A stretch of DNA of 19,867 nt from Candidatus Nitrosopumilus sp. (GCA_013203245.1 JABMOR010000065.1:1-19867), one strand, 5' to 3'; shown: positions 1-7,395, numbered from the stretch's first letter. Program-made: numbers and translations. Notes: a model not told the origin generated them from the letters alone.

Positions 1-1
1 T

Positions 2-976
2 GAATCAAGTAAGATATGGTCAAAATATTTCATGAAGCGAAACGAAATTCCGTCTGCCCGTTTTGAAATATTTGACGACGCTCAGAAAGCTCAGGAATAT
101 GTGGAATCTCTTGATTACAACGTAGTTGTAAAGGCTGACGGGCTTGCCGCGGGAAAAGGCGTCATTGTATGCAACAGTAACGACGAGGCAATATCTGCGA
201 TTGAAACAATTTTGGTAAAAAAGACGTTTGGTGATGCCGGAAACAGGATAATTGTTGAGGAAAGGATTGATGGAATTGAGGCATCATACATCGCCCTTTC
301 TGACGGGGATGTTGCCATACCAATGGCTACCAGTCAAGATCACAAGAGAATTTTTGATAATGACGAGGGGCCAAATACTGGCGGAATGGGTGCATATTCC
401 CCTACTGCAATCATTGACGATGACTTGGCTAAAACAATCCAGGAAGAAATTATTGAAAAAACAATCCGCGCTATGAAAAATGAGGGAATTGTTTTCAAGG
501 GATTTCTGTATGCTGGTATAATGATTAGGGATGGAAAGCCGTTTGTTTTAGAATACAATGTTAGAATGGGCGATCCTGAATGCCAGCCGATTGTGATGAG
601 GATGGATTTCGATCTGTATGATTATCTTATATCTAGTGTTGATGGAACTTTGTCTTCACTGCCTCCTGCTTCTTGGAAACTGCAATCCGCAGTGTGTGTT
701 GTGTTGGCATCAAACGGGTATCCTGAATCTTATTCTAAAGATGATGAGATAACTGGATTTGATTCTATTTCCAATGGGGCAATTGTCTTTCATGCCGGAA
801 CAAAAAAATCCGGAGAAAAGATTCTTTCAAATGGCGGACGTGTATTGGGTGTAACTGCGTTGGGTGATAGTTTGGAATCTGCAATTGCAAATGCATATGC
901 TGCAATTGAGAAAATCAGTTGGTCTCAGAAATATAACAGAACCGATATTGGCAAAAAAGGCCTTTCTTATCTCTGA
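2..976 (+). CDS. purD: Phosphoribosylamine-glycine ligase PurD (GAR synthetase), 5'-truncated by window edge
   Basis: Catalyses ATP-dependent joining of glycine to phosphoribosylamine, the second step of de novo purine synthesis, in the cytoplasm. The reading frame is open from base 2, before the first ATG at 32, and the residues before that ATG (ESSKIWSKYF) match the conserved 'ESSK..KxFM' stretch of PurD. The gene therefore enters from upstream, and roughly the first 100 residues of a normal ~425-residue protein are missing. ATP-grasp motifs are clear: the ADGLAAGKGV loop, the EER.DG.EAS segment, QDHKRIFDNDEGPNTGGMGA, and the metal-binding VRMGDPECQ strand. The C-terminal PurD domain is complete. 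The gene converges on the formyl-THF cyclo-ligase gene, the two 3' ends overlapping by 10 bases. GC is clearly higher than in genes beyond 2.76 kb. Confidence 0.95.
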   Translation, partial: ESSKIWSKYFMKRNEIPSARFEIFDDAQKAQEYVESLDYNVVVKADGLAAGKGVIVCNSNDEAISAIETILVKKTFGDAGNRIIVEERIDGIEASYIALSDGDVAIPMATSQDHKRIFDNDEGPNTGGMGAYSPTAIIDDDLAKTIQEEIIEKTIRAMKNEGIVFKGFLYAGIMIRDGKPFVLEYNVRMGDPECQPIVMRMDFDLYDYLISSVDGTLSSLPPASWKLQSAVCVVLASNGYPESYSKDDEITGFDSISNGAIVFHAGTKKSGEKILSNGGRVLGVTALGDSLESAIANAYAAIEKISWSQKYNRTDIGKKGLSYL

Positions 977-1530
977 GTCTGTATCGTTTTATCTTCCGTA
1001 ACAATCCAATCCATCGCTACATCGTGTTCTGATTTTGGAATTTTTTTGATGATCTGTTTTTCTAATGTGAGGGATATTGTTGTAACCTTGTTTTCTGCCA
1101 AGAACTTGTCATAGAACCCGTGGCCGTATCCTAATCTGACTCCGGTAAAATCTATCCCTACAGTTGGCACTAAAATTACGTCCAGGTTGTTATCTGTCGG
1201 ACAGTCGTCTTTGGGCTCCATGATGTCGAAACTGCCTCGTTCCAGGCTTGAAAAACTGACAATTTTCCTAAATTCCATGCGGTCCCCTACAACTTTTGGC
1301 AAAAAGACTTCCTTGTCTTCGCTGAGCAGCTCTTGAATTATGTCTTGGGTGAATATCTCGCTTCCTATCGGATAGTATGCCCCGATTTTTTGTGCATCAT
1401 TGAACGCATAAATTTTCTTTAATTTTTTCTGAATGTTTCCACTTGCAATTTTTAACAAATCATGAGACGTGTTGTCCCTTGTCTCCAAAAGACGATTTCG
1501 TAATGATTCTTTTTCGGAGTTTTTATCCAA
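967..1530 (-). CDS. 5-formyltetrahydrofolate cyclo-ligase (MTHFS family)
   Basis: Likely converts 5-formyl-tetrahydrofolate to 5,10-methenyl-tetrahydrofolate using ATP, returning the storage/dead-end folate to the active pool. At 187 residues it has the normal family length. The N-terminal K..LR..LL..R helix, the AYYPIGSEI strand, the LPKV strand, and the diagnostic C-terminal nucleotide/substrate loop RLGYGHGFYD (about residues 132-141) are all present. The start is a TTG at 1530 inside the last codons of folD (8-base overlap), so it is almost certainly co-transcribed with and translationally coupled to folD, which makes the product of this reaction's neighbouring step. No ATG lies near enough to give a full N-terminus. 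Family is secure; start codon is less so. Confidence 0.9.
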   Translation of the reverse strand: MDKNSEKESLRNRLLETRDNTSHDLLKIASGNIQKKLKKIYAFNDAQKIGAYYPIGSEIFTQDIIQELLSEDKEVFLPKVVGDRMEFRKIVSFSSLERGSFDIMEPKDDCPTDNNLDVILVPTVGIDFTGVRLGYGHGFYDKFLAENKVTTISLTLEKQIIKKIPKSEHDVAMDWIVTEDKTIQTQR

Positions 1531-2383
1531 TTTGACTACCCAGTGATGCCGCTGTGATTGTGTTTTTTAACAGCATTGCAACTGTCATTGGTCCAACTCC
1601 TCCTGGAACCGGTGTTGCAAATGATGCCTTCTTAATTATGCTGTCATAGTCTGAATCTCCAACTAGTTTTTCTTGAAATCTTGAAATTGCAACGTCTATC
1701 ACGATTGCCCCCTCTTTGATCATATCTGATGTTAATGTGAATTTGTTTCTGTCCCCCACTGCAGTGATGATGATGTCTGCGTCCTGGCATAATCTAGTTA
1801 AATTTTTAGTTTTAGAGTGGCATGTCAAAACAGTGGCGTTTTTTTCTAACAGCAGGTGATACAGCGGCTTTCCTACCAAATTACTTCTGTTAATCAATAC
1901 GACATTTTTTCCTTCCAGATCAATTCCGTGATAATCAAACATCTCCATTACGCCTGACGGCGTGCATGCAACAAGTACCGCTTTTTTCATGGCGAGCAAT
2001 CCCGCATTGTGTGGAGTCAGGCCGTCCACATCTTTTAGCGGTGATATTCTTGATATTATTGCAAATTCATCAAGATGCTTTGGCAATGGCAATTGGACTA
2101 GGATGCCGTGGACTGATTTGTCTGCATTTAGTTCGTCAATGATTTTGGCCAGTTCTGACTGTGTTATGTTTGAATCAAGTTTGTGGTCTTTTGTTGCAAT
2201 TCCCACCTCTTCGCATGCCAGGTGCTTGTTTTTTACATATGTGGCAGAAGCTGGATTGTCTCCAATCAGCACTGTGGCCAAACAAGGGGCGATGCCTTGC
2301 TTTTTCAGCTCTTCTGCTGCTTTTTTGACCCTGTCTTTTACTGACTGGGCGATGATTTTGCCATCTATTCTGACCCCTACCAT
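1523..2383 (-). CDS. folD: Bifunctional methylene-THF dehydrogenase / methenyl-THF cyclohydrolase FolD
   Basis: Interconverts 5,10-methylene-, methenyl- and 10-formyl-tetrahydrofolate, supplying 10-formyl-THF to purine formyltransferases such as PurN, encoded 0.7 kb away. At 286 residues the length is typical. Catalytic residues can be placed by eye: Tyr49 and Lys53 in the TYVKNK motif, Gln97 in GILVQLPLP, and Asp120 in KDVDGLTP. The Rossmann NAD(P) segment carries NRSNLVGKPL, and the C-terminal signature is TPVPGGVGPMTVAMLL. The ATG start at 2383 lies about 26 bases from the centre of a TATA-like element at 2405-2413, which suggests a leaderless mRNA. It is the first gene of a two-gene unit with the cyclo-ligase, whose start it overlaps by 8 bases. 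Confidence 0.97.
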   Translation of the reverse strand: MVGVRIDGKIIAQSVKDRVKKAAEELKKQGIAPCLATVLIGDNPASATYVKNKHLACEEVGIATKDHKLDSNITQSELAKIIDELNADKSVHGILVQLPLPKHLDEFAIISRISPLKDVDGLTPHNAGLLAMKKAVLVACTPSGVMEMFDYHGIDLEGKNVVLINRSNLVGKPLYHLLLEKNATVLTCHSKTKNLTRLCQDADIIITAVGDRNKFTLTSDMIKEGAIVIDVAISRFQEKLVGDSDYDSIIKKASFATPVPGGVGPMTVAMLLKNTITAASLGSQIG

Positions 2384-2404
2384 GAACTGCTTTTTGATTT
2401 GTAG

Positions 2405-2413
2405 ATATTTAAT
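2405..2413 (-). promoter_or_regulatory. TATA box of folD
   Basis: On the minus strand this reads ATTAAATAT, close to the archaeal TATA consensus, centred about 26 bases before the folD ATG. That spacing predicts transcription starting at or next to the start codon. The element is nearly self-complementary and could also serve the plus strand, but the plus-strand ATG at 2429 is only about 20 bases away. It is the first of several divergent intergenic spaces in this window with one TATA-like element in the middle. Confidence 0.5.
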
Positions 2414-2476
2414 CCTTGGAATTCTGAGATGAAAATCAGGGAAAAGAAATTAAGTGGCTACTTTTCCAGTCATGTC

Positions 2477-2761
2477 ATGTTTGTAATGATTGCAGATGTC
2501 CAACTGAAAGATGGCGCTGAAGAGGACTTCAAAAGTTGGTTTGCCGAATCAAACAAAGTGCTGTGCAACTTTCCTGGATTTATCTCGAGAAAATTCCTAA
2601 AATCATCTGATGGCAGTTATAGAATTCTTGTAGAGCATGAAAGCAAGGAGACCTTTGTCAAAATGCACCAGAGTCCTGAGCATGAAAAAATTCATCCAGC
2701 CGGACATTCTTTCATGAGTGCTGATCCACAAAGAAAAACATACACAGTAGCTGCTGAGTGA
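2477..2761 (+). CDS. Small antibiotic-biosynthesis-monooxygenase (ABM)-fold protein
   Basis: A 94-residue protein of the dimeric alpha+beta-barrel (ABM) superfamily. The opening strand MFVMIADVQLKDGAEEDF is followed by a helix, the FPGFISRKFL strand, the YRILVEHES strand and a FVKMHQSPEH helix, the usual order of an ABM domain. Members include heme-degrading and quinol monooxygenases and many proteins of unknown substrate, so the exact reaction is not known. I place the start at ATG 2477 because ABM proteins normally begin at this first strand. An ATG at 2429 would add 16 residues with no family match, and it lies too close to the TATA element at 2405-2413. The stop overlaps the cupin start by 4 bases. 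GC is still high (about 42% in a line sampled), unlike the cupin. Confidence 0.75.
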   Translation: MFVMIADVQLKDGAEEDFKSWFAESNKVLCNFPGFISRKFLKSSDGSYRILVEHESKETFVKMHQSPEHEKIHPAGHSFMSADPQRKTYTVAAE

Positions 2762-3084
2762 CATTGAAGCTAGAGTATGATTTAGATACATATCTAGAAA
2801 AAATAAAAAATGATACATCTTACTTTCAGACTTTTATCAATAAGGATAGTTTAGCTGCTGGAGTCTTAGTCCTCAAACCTGGGGAAGAAGATACTCAAAC
2901 CCCTCATGGTAGTGATGAGGTATACTATATTATTTCAGGTAATGGATTTTTGAAAATTAAAGATAAGGATTACAAAGTATCTAAAGATAAATTATTTTTT
3001 GTCGCAAAAGATGTAAAGCATTTTTTCCATGGGAATACAAAGAAACTCAAAGTTTTGTATTTCTTTGGCGGTCCTGATTCTTAA
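2758..3084 (+). CDS. Single-domain cupin protein
   Basis: A 108-residue small cupin. Motif 1 is the segment with H-G-S-D-E-V-Y-Y-I-I-S-G-N-G, which keeps the family's H...E...Y...G.G pattern but lacks the first His of the canonical H-x-H. Motif 2 is the KHFFHGN segment near residue 90. Most cupins of this size bind a metal, and the substrate here cannot be inferred. The start is a GTG forming a GTGA overlap with the preceding stop; a TTG two codons later (2764) is an alternative. The 3' end converges with purN, sharing the four bases TTAA (3081-3084), which hold both stop codons. Base composition drops sharply at the start of this gene: the line at 2941-3000 is about 17% GC. Confidence 0.85.
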   Translation: MTLKLEYDLDTYLEKIKNDTSYFQTFINKDSLAAGVLVLKPGEEDTQTPHGSDEVYYIISGNGFLKIKDKDYKVSKDKLFFVAKDVKHFFHGNTKKLKVLYFFGGPDS

Positions 3085-3698
3085 CTAATTATTGTCCTTC
3101 TGCCTGAAACTTTAATTTTTTTTCTAGCAAAAAGATTAACTGCTTCTGGATAAATTCTATGTTCCTCTTTTAGAATTCTTTTAGATAATGATTCTTCTGT
3201 ATCTTTCTCGTTTACTTTGACTATTGCTTGGATAATTACTGCACCTGTATCCATTCCTGAATCTACAAAATGAACTGAACATCCTGATACTTTAGCTCCA
3301 TATTCCAAGGCCTGTTTTTGAGAATTTAATCCTGGAAATGCTGGAAGCAAAGCTGGATGAATGTTGATTATTCTGTTTTTGTATTTTTTTACAAATTCTG
3401 GACTTATGATTCTCATAAATCCTGCAAGACATACAAGGCCATTTTTTGGTGTAACGCCGTATTTTGTTAGGATGGTGATAATTTCTTTATCATACTCTGC
3501 CCGACTTCCTTTGAAGCCTTTACTTTCAACTACTTCAATTTTGACTCCTAACTTTTCGGCAATTTTTAGACCTTTGGCATCCTGTTTATTGGAAATCACT
3601 ATTGCTGGATTAATTGGAATCTTTTTTTTCTTAATTGCCTTTAGGATGGATTCCATATTGCTCCCGCGACCTGAAATTAGAATTCCTAGATTTAGCAA
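3081..3698 (-). CDS. purN: Phosphoribosylglycinamide formyltransferase PurN
   Basis: Transfers the formyl group of 10-formyl-tetrahydrofolate to GAR, the third purine step; its substrate GAR is the product of PurD at the window's left end. The N-terminal ISGRGSN phosphate loop (residues 9-14), the catalytic Asn112 and His114 in INIHPALLPAFPG, and Asp150 in VDSGMDTG are all visible. At 205 residues the length is typical of PurN. The start is a TTG at 3698, giving LNLGILISGRG, which aligns with the usual PurN N-terminus; no ATG is available. A TATA-like element about 31 bases upstream is shared with the divergent nuclease gene. Unlike purD and folD this gene has the low GC typical of the rest of the window. 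Confidence 0.95.
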   Translation of the reverse strand: MLNLGILISGRGSNMESILKAIKKKKIPINPAIVISNKQDAKGLKIAEKLGVKIEVVESKGFKGSRAEYDKEIITILTKYGVTPKNGLVCLAGFMRIISPEFVKKYKNRIINIHPALLPAFPGLNSQKQALEYGAKVSGCSVHFVDSGMDTGAVIIQAIVKVNEKDTEESLSKRILKEEHRIYPEAVNLFARKKIKVSGRRTIIS

Positions 3699-3725
3699 CT
3701 AGTCAATAGTAAATCAAACCTGCAA

Positions 3726-3733
3726 TTTATATC
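3726..3733. promoter_or_regulatory. Shared TATA-like element between purN and the MBL nuclease
   Basis: The 58-base divergent space holds a single good TATA-like match: TTTATATC on the plus strand, GATATAAA on the minus strand. Its centre is about 27 bases from the TTG at 3757 and about 31 bases from the TTG of purN at 3698. Both distances suit archaeal transcription with very short or no leaders. Use in both directions is inference. Confidence 0.5.
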
Positions 3734-3756
3734 AAATCCAGATAATTTTATTTTCA

Positions 3757-4737
3757 TTGCCTAGTAAAGTCAGGATGACAAAAAATGGAATCCTGTGTGA
3801 TGTTGATGACAAACGAGTTTACTTGGATCCGAAAAACAGTGACGTTAATGGAGTCAATTTTGTATCTCATGCGCATTCTGATCATCTTCCATCAAAAAAT
3901 GGTGGAACCATTCTATCTTCTATTGAGACTAATGAAATAGCTAATCTACGAGGATTTAAGATGGAAAACCACGTAGAATCACTTGATAATTTCTCTCTAA
4001 TTGACAGCGGTCATATTTTAGGTGCAAAAGGATTGCTTTTTGATGATATCTTCTATACTGGTGATGTTTGTACTAGAGATCGTGGATTTCTCAAAGGAGC
4101 TAAAATCCCAAAATGTAAAACGCTGATCACTGAATGCACCTTTGGTCTACCTGAATTTGTTTTTCCTAAACTTGAGGATACTCTAAAACAAGTAAATGAA
4201 TTAATTTCTGAACTTTATGGAAAGGGAGTTCCAGTAATTTTAATGGGTTATCAATTAGGTAAAGCCCAAACCATTACGCAATTCTTTGGTCACTGGGGTC
4301 CACTATATCTTCATGATTCTGTAAAAGATATGAATACACTACATCAAAAATTTGGTGTATCTCTAAATAATGGAATTGGGCATACTGAGGCTGAAAAAAA
4401 TGGTTTACTTGAAAAAAAACCTTGGGTTATGGTTGCACCGTTGATGTCTAGCAAAAATAAATTTGTTCAAGATATGAAATCAAAATATGGTGCTGTAACG
4501 ATTGGATTTAGTGGATGGGCACAATCGATAAAATATTCTTTTGGACGAAGAACTGATTATTCAATTCCAATAAGTGATCACTGTGATTACAATGAGTTAA
4601 TCCAGATGGTTGTGCAATCTGAAGCTGAACAAGTATACACAATACATGGATTTGTAGATGAATTTGCTGAGGACTTGCGGAAAAGAGGAATTAACGCACA
4701 ACCCTTACTGGAAAATTCATTGGATGCTTTTACTTAG
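3757..4737 (+). CDS. Metallo-beta-lactamase-fold exonuclease-like protein (beta-CASP/SNM1-Ysh1 type)
   Basis: A 326-residue protein of the MBL nuclease group acting on RNA or DNA 3'/5' ends. Metal-binding motifs are visible: HAHSDH at residues 38-43, His86 in SGHILGA, Asp103 in YTGDV, and late motifs ISDHCD (about 273-278) and TIHG (about 295-298), as in beta-CASP enzymes. The LGKAQTI segment (about 168-174) resembles the 'LGKAQ' stretch of archaeal and ligase-associated exonucleases. It is shorter than archaeal CPSF-type nucleases and lacks an N-terminal KH region. The substrate is unknown: mRNA 3'-end processing and DNA repair both fit the family. The start is TTG 3757, whose distance from the TATA element suits a leaderless mRNA; ATG 3775 is the alternative. 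It converges with the next gene, overlapping by 8 bases. Confidence 0.85.
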   Translation: MPSKVRMTKNGILCDVDDKRVYLDPKNSDVNGVNFVSHAHSDHLPSKNGGTILSSIETNEIANLRGFKMENHVESLDNFSLIDSGHILGAKGLLFDDIFYTGDVCTRDRGFLKGAKIPKCKTLITECTFGLPEFVFPKLEDTLKQVNELISELYGKGVPVILMGYQLGKAQTITQFFGHWGPLYLHDSVKDMNTLHQKFGVSLNNGIGHTEAEKNGLLEKKPWVMVAPLMSSKNKFVQDMKSKYGAVTIGFSGWAQSIKYSFGRRTDYSIPISDHCDYNELIQMVVQSEAEQVYTIHGFVDEFAEDLRKRGINAQPLLENSLDAFT

Positions 4738-4966
4738 TAAATTTGTCACATTCACAATTATTTGCCAGACATGATTCTAAATTTCTAATGTGGTCATGGG
4801 AGAAGTGCTTACATTTTTCGTTCTTACAAATTCTCCGCTGAGCTTCTTTTTGAACCACTGTTTGGGCAATTTCATTTGCTTTGTCTTTTGAAAATCCTTT
4901 TTTGTCAATATAGAAATGAACTATTCTATTGTATAGCATTTCTGGGTTGAATTGTTTTTCTAGCAT
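4730..4966 (-). CDS. Small Cys/His-rich protein, probable zinc binder, unknown function
   Basis: I do not recognise this 78-residue protein. The first 45 residues look like a helical, charged domain. The C-terminal half carries C47, C52, H54, H57, H59, C66, C71 and C73. They are arranged as C-x4-C-x-H, then H-x2-H-x-H, then C-x4-C-x-C, strongly suggesting one or two bound zinc ions. There is no signal peptide or membrane segment. The start ATG at 4966 is preceded at about 32 bases by a TATA-like stretch (minus strand TTAATATAATA, 4993-5003). The 3' end overlaps the end of the MBL nuclease gene. It lies 87 bases downstream of glycerate kinase and seems to have its own promoter. Confidence 0.75.
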   Translation of the reverse strand: MLEKQFNPEMLYNRIVHFYIDKKGFSKDKANEIAQTVVQKEAQRRICKNEKCKHFSHDHIRNLESCLANNCECDKFTK

Positions 4967-5053
4967 GGGTTTTTCTATATCAAATACGTCATTATTATAT
5001 TAAAACAGATCGTGCATTATCACACTGATATTTTACGTCTAAATCCTTGAAAA

Positions 5054-6331
5054 TTACTTCAAAATTACGCCTATATCCATTAGATTTGTGTGTGTTGGAT
5101 TTGTTTTGATGTTTCCTTTTTGTTTTTGAAAGAATCTTCCTGAATCACTATTTTTGAGAAATTCTTTCATTAAATCTAAATCTACTTTCACATTCTCTGT
5201 GATTGCTCCTGCAAAAACTGAATTACCATCCACTCCATCAGTTCCTGCAGATGAAATTACAATTTTTTTCATTTTCTGTGTGTTCTTTAATAATCTTAAA
5301 ACCAATTCTTGATTTCTTCCCCCCATTCCTTTTCCAAGAACTTTGACTGTTGTTTCTCCTCCAAAAATAATACATGTCTTTTCACTCTCTGAAATTTTTT
5401 CAAGCATTTTTGTAACTGCTTCTTTAATGTCTCCAAAAAGATGCATTACATCAACTGTATATCCCATTTTTTCTGCTTTCTCTTTCATTTCATTCAAACA
5501 ATTATCGTTATTTGCAATTACATAATTTTCAATTCTAGCTTTTTTTGGAGTCTCTATTTTTTTCTCATTCATTCTATTTTCTAAAAGTGTTAAAACTTCA
5601 TCAGGCATTTTCCATCTAATTTTATATTTAGCAATGATTTCTAATGCATCTGCATATGTTGTGTCATCCATGTATGTTGTACCTGATGCAATAGATGAGA
5701 GATCATCACCTTCAACATCTGACATTACTAAACTAATTCCATCACATTTCATATTCTCGACTAGTTTACCTCCTTTGATTTTTGATAGGTGTTTTCTAAT
5801 ACAATTAAATTCTTGAATATTAGCTCCTGATTTCAACAGTACATCTGTGACATGCACCTTGTCTTCCAGAGTAATATCGTCCGGTAATGCTAGTAGAGAC
5901 GAACCTCCTCCTGAAACTAGAAAAATTATCAATTCATCACTGCGCTTATGTTGAACAAATTTCATGACTTCTTTTGCTGCCTTTACACTGGTTTGGTCTG
6001 GTTTAGGATGTCTAGAATTAAAAATTTGAAATTTTTTACTTTTCATTACTGATTTTGAGCCTTTAGGAATTACTATAATTCCACTTTTTATCGGAACTAC
6101 TGCATTTAGTGCTCTGGTCATAGTATCACCTGCTTTACCAAAAGCGACAGAATAGATACTTGAATATTTCTCAAGATTGAAAGATTTACCGTTAATTTTG
6201 ATTTCATTAGGGGTTACAAATTTTGGAATGATGTTTTCTGGGTTTGCTGCTTGCAATCCTGCTTCTAAAATTTCTAAACAATCCTTTTTCTTGTCTGTAG
6301 TTGACAAATCATCAAAATTTTGAATTATCAT
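5054..6331 (-). CDS. Glycerate 2-kinase, MOFRL family
   Basis: Phosphorylates D-glycerate, in archaeal members giving 2-phosphoglycerate, which enters lower glycolysis/gluconeogenesis. At 425 residues it matches the family. The N-terminal DUF4147 domain has FGKAGDTM (about residues 64-71), VSGGGSSLLALP (about 139-150), the NCIRKHLSKIKGGKL helix, and SDVEGDD (about 204-210). The C-terminal MOFRL domain has FGGETTVKVLGKGMGGRNQE (about 323-342) and SAGTDGVDGNS (about 361-371). The start ATG at 6331 lies about 24 bases from a TATA-like element in the 52-base space shared with the divergent Fe-ADH gene. The 2-phosphoglycerate regiospecificity is taken from characterised archaeal relatives, not seen directly. 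Confidence 0.93.
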   Translation of the reverse strand: MIIQNFDDLSTTDKKKDCLEILEAGLQAANPENIIPKFVTPNEIKINGKSFNLEKYSSIYSVAFGKAGDTMTRALNAVVPIKSGIIVIPKGSKSVMKSKKFQIFNSRHPKPDQTSVKAAKEVMKFVQHKRSDELIIFLVSGGGSSLLALPDDITLEDKVHVTDVLLKSGANIQEFNCIRKHLSKIKGGKLVENMKCDGISLVMSDVEGDDLSSIASGTTYMDDTTYADALEIIAKYKIRWKMPDEVLTLLENRMNEKKIETPKKARIENYVIANNDNCLNEMKEKAEKMGYTVDVMHLFGDIKEAVTKMLEKISESEKTCIIFGGETTVKVLGKGMGGRNQELVLRLLKNTQKMKKIVISSAGTDGVDGNSVFAGAITENVKVDLDLMKEFLKNSDSGRFFQKQKGNIKTNPTHTNLMDIGVILK

Positions 6332-6351
6332 GCTGTCAATAGATAATGCAA

Positions 6352-6361
6352 GATATAATAA
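6352..6361. promoter_or_regulatory. TATA-like element between glycerate kinase and Fe-ADH genes
   Basis: The 52-base divergent space holds one AT-rich TATA-like stretch: GATATAATAA on plus, TTATTATATC on minus. It lies about 28 bases before the ATG at 6384 and about 24 bases before the glycerate kinase ATG at 6331. It probably supplies promoters in both directions, giving short-leader or leaderless mRNAs. Confidence 0.5.
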
Positions 6362-6383
6362 TAATCAATGATGCCTTTCATTC

Positions 6384-7328
6384 ATGAATACAGTACGCAT
6401 TCCAAAAGTTATCAACTTTGGAGAAAATGCACTTGGTGAAACAGAGTATCCAAAAAATGCCCTAATTGTAACAACCGTTCCGCCAGCACTATCGGACAAA
6501 TGGATTGCAAGAATGGGAATTACGGATTACATGTTGTATGACCAAGTAACCCCTGAACCATCAATGGATGACGTCAATACTGTTATTTCACAATTCAAAG
6601 ACAAAGACCCATCATGTCTAATTGGACTCGGTGGTGGAAGTTCTATGGATGTAGTAAAGTATGCTGCACCTGAGATGAAAAAAGAAAAAATCTTAATTCC
6701 AACAACATTTGGAACTGGAGCTGAAATGACAACTTATTGTGTTCTGAAATTTGATGGTAAAAAGAAATTGTTACGTGAAGACAGATTTCTAGCTGATATG
6801 GCAGTTGTAGATTCCTATTTCCTAGATGGAACTCCACAACAAGTCATAAACAGTTCTGTCTGTGATGCATGTGCTCAAGCTACTGAAGGCTATGACAGCA
6901 AACTCGGTAATGACTTGACAAGAACTCTATGTAAACAAGCATTTGAGATTCTATATGATGCAATTATGAATGACAAGCCAGAAAACTATCCATATGGATC
7001 AATGTTATCTGGAATGGGCTTTGGTAATTGCTCTACAACTTTAGGACATGCATTGTCCTATGTGTTCTCAAATGAAGGTATACCTCACGGATATTCATTA
7101 TCCTCTTGTACTACCGTTGCACACAAGCATAACAATTCAATCTTCTATGATAGATTCAAAGAGGCTATGGCAAAACTAGGCTTTGACAAACTAGAACTCA
7201 AAGCTGATGTTTCAGAAGCTGCTGACACTGTAATGACCGATAGAGGACATTTGGATCCAAACCCAATTCCAATATCAAAAGATGATGTCGTAAAGTGTCT
7301 TGAAGATATCAAAGCAGGTAATTTGTAA
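6384..7328 (+). CDS. Iron-containing alcohol dehydrogenase family protein, likely malonic/succinic semialdehyde reductase
   Basis: An Fe-ADH superfamily oxidoreductase. An enzyme of this type is known from Nitrosopumilus as the malonic semialdehyde reductase of the 3-hydroxypropionate/4-hydroxybutyrate CO2-fixation cycle, and I infer the same role here. The NAD(P)-binding GLGGGSSMDVVK (residues 81-92) and PTTFGTGAE (106-114) motifs are clear. Putative metal ligands are Asp161, His222 and His235 (in IPHG). Residue 165, where most Fe-ADHs have His in a D-x3-H motif, is Gln. At 314 residues it is about 65-70 shorter than typical members (~380), with a reduced C-terminal helical domain. Codon choice looks richer in C-ending codons than its neighbours, which would suit high expression. 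A T-rich terminator follows. Confidence 0.82.
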   Translation: MNTVRIPKVINFGENALGETEYPKNALIVTTVPPALSDKWIARMGITDYMLYDQVTPEPSMDDVNTVISQFKDKDPSCLIGLGGGSSMDVVKYAAPEMKKEKILIPTTFGTGAEMTTYCVLKFDGKKKLLREDRFLADMAVVDSYFLDGTPQQVINSSVCDACAQATEGYDSKLGNDLTRTLCKQAFEILYDAIMNDKPENYPYGSMLSGMGFGNCSTTLGHALSYVFSNEGIPHGYSLSSCTTVAHKHNNSIFYDRFKEAMAKLGFDKLELKADVSEAADTVMTDRGHLDPNPIPISKDDVVKCLEDIKAGNL

Positions 7329-7339
7329 AAAATTCAATA

Positions 7340-7361
7340 TTTTTTACTTTTTTTCTATTTT
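7340..7361 (+). terminator. T-run transcription terminator after the Fe-ADH gene
   Basis: Twelve bases after the stop come several oligo-T runs on the plus strand (six T, then seven T, then shorter runs). This is the usual intrinsic terminator of archaeal RNA polymerase and needs no hairpin. It separates the Fe-ADH gene from the LLM gene, which has its own TATA element. Confidence 0.6.
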
Positions 7362-7395
7362 CTTGTTAAAATGCGAAATTGGCAGCTTGATGAAA

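Noticed and set aside
1962..2432. 156-codon plus-strand frame antisense to folD
   Set aside because: It lies wholly opposite the strongly supported folD gene, has a Ser/Phe/Cys-rich composition typical of antisense frames, and shows no domain.
2758..2760. Frameshift or fusion between the ABM and cupin genes
   Set aside because: Both proteins are complete single-domain members of their families; a 4-base GTGA overlap is ordinary translational coupling.
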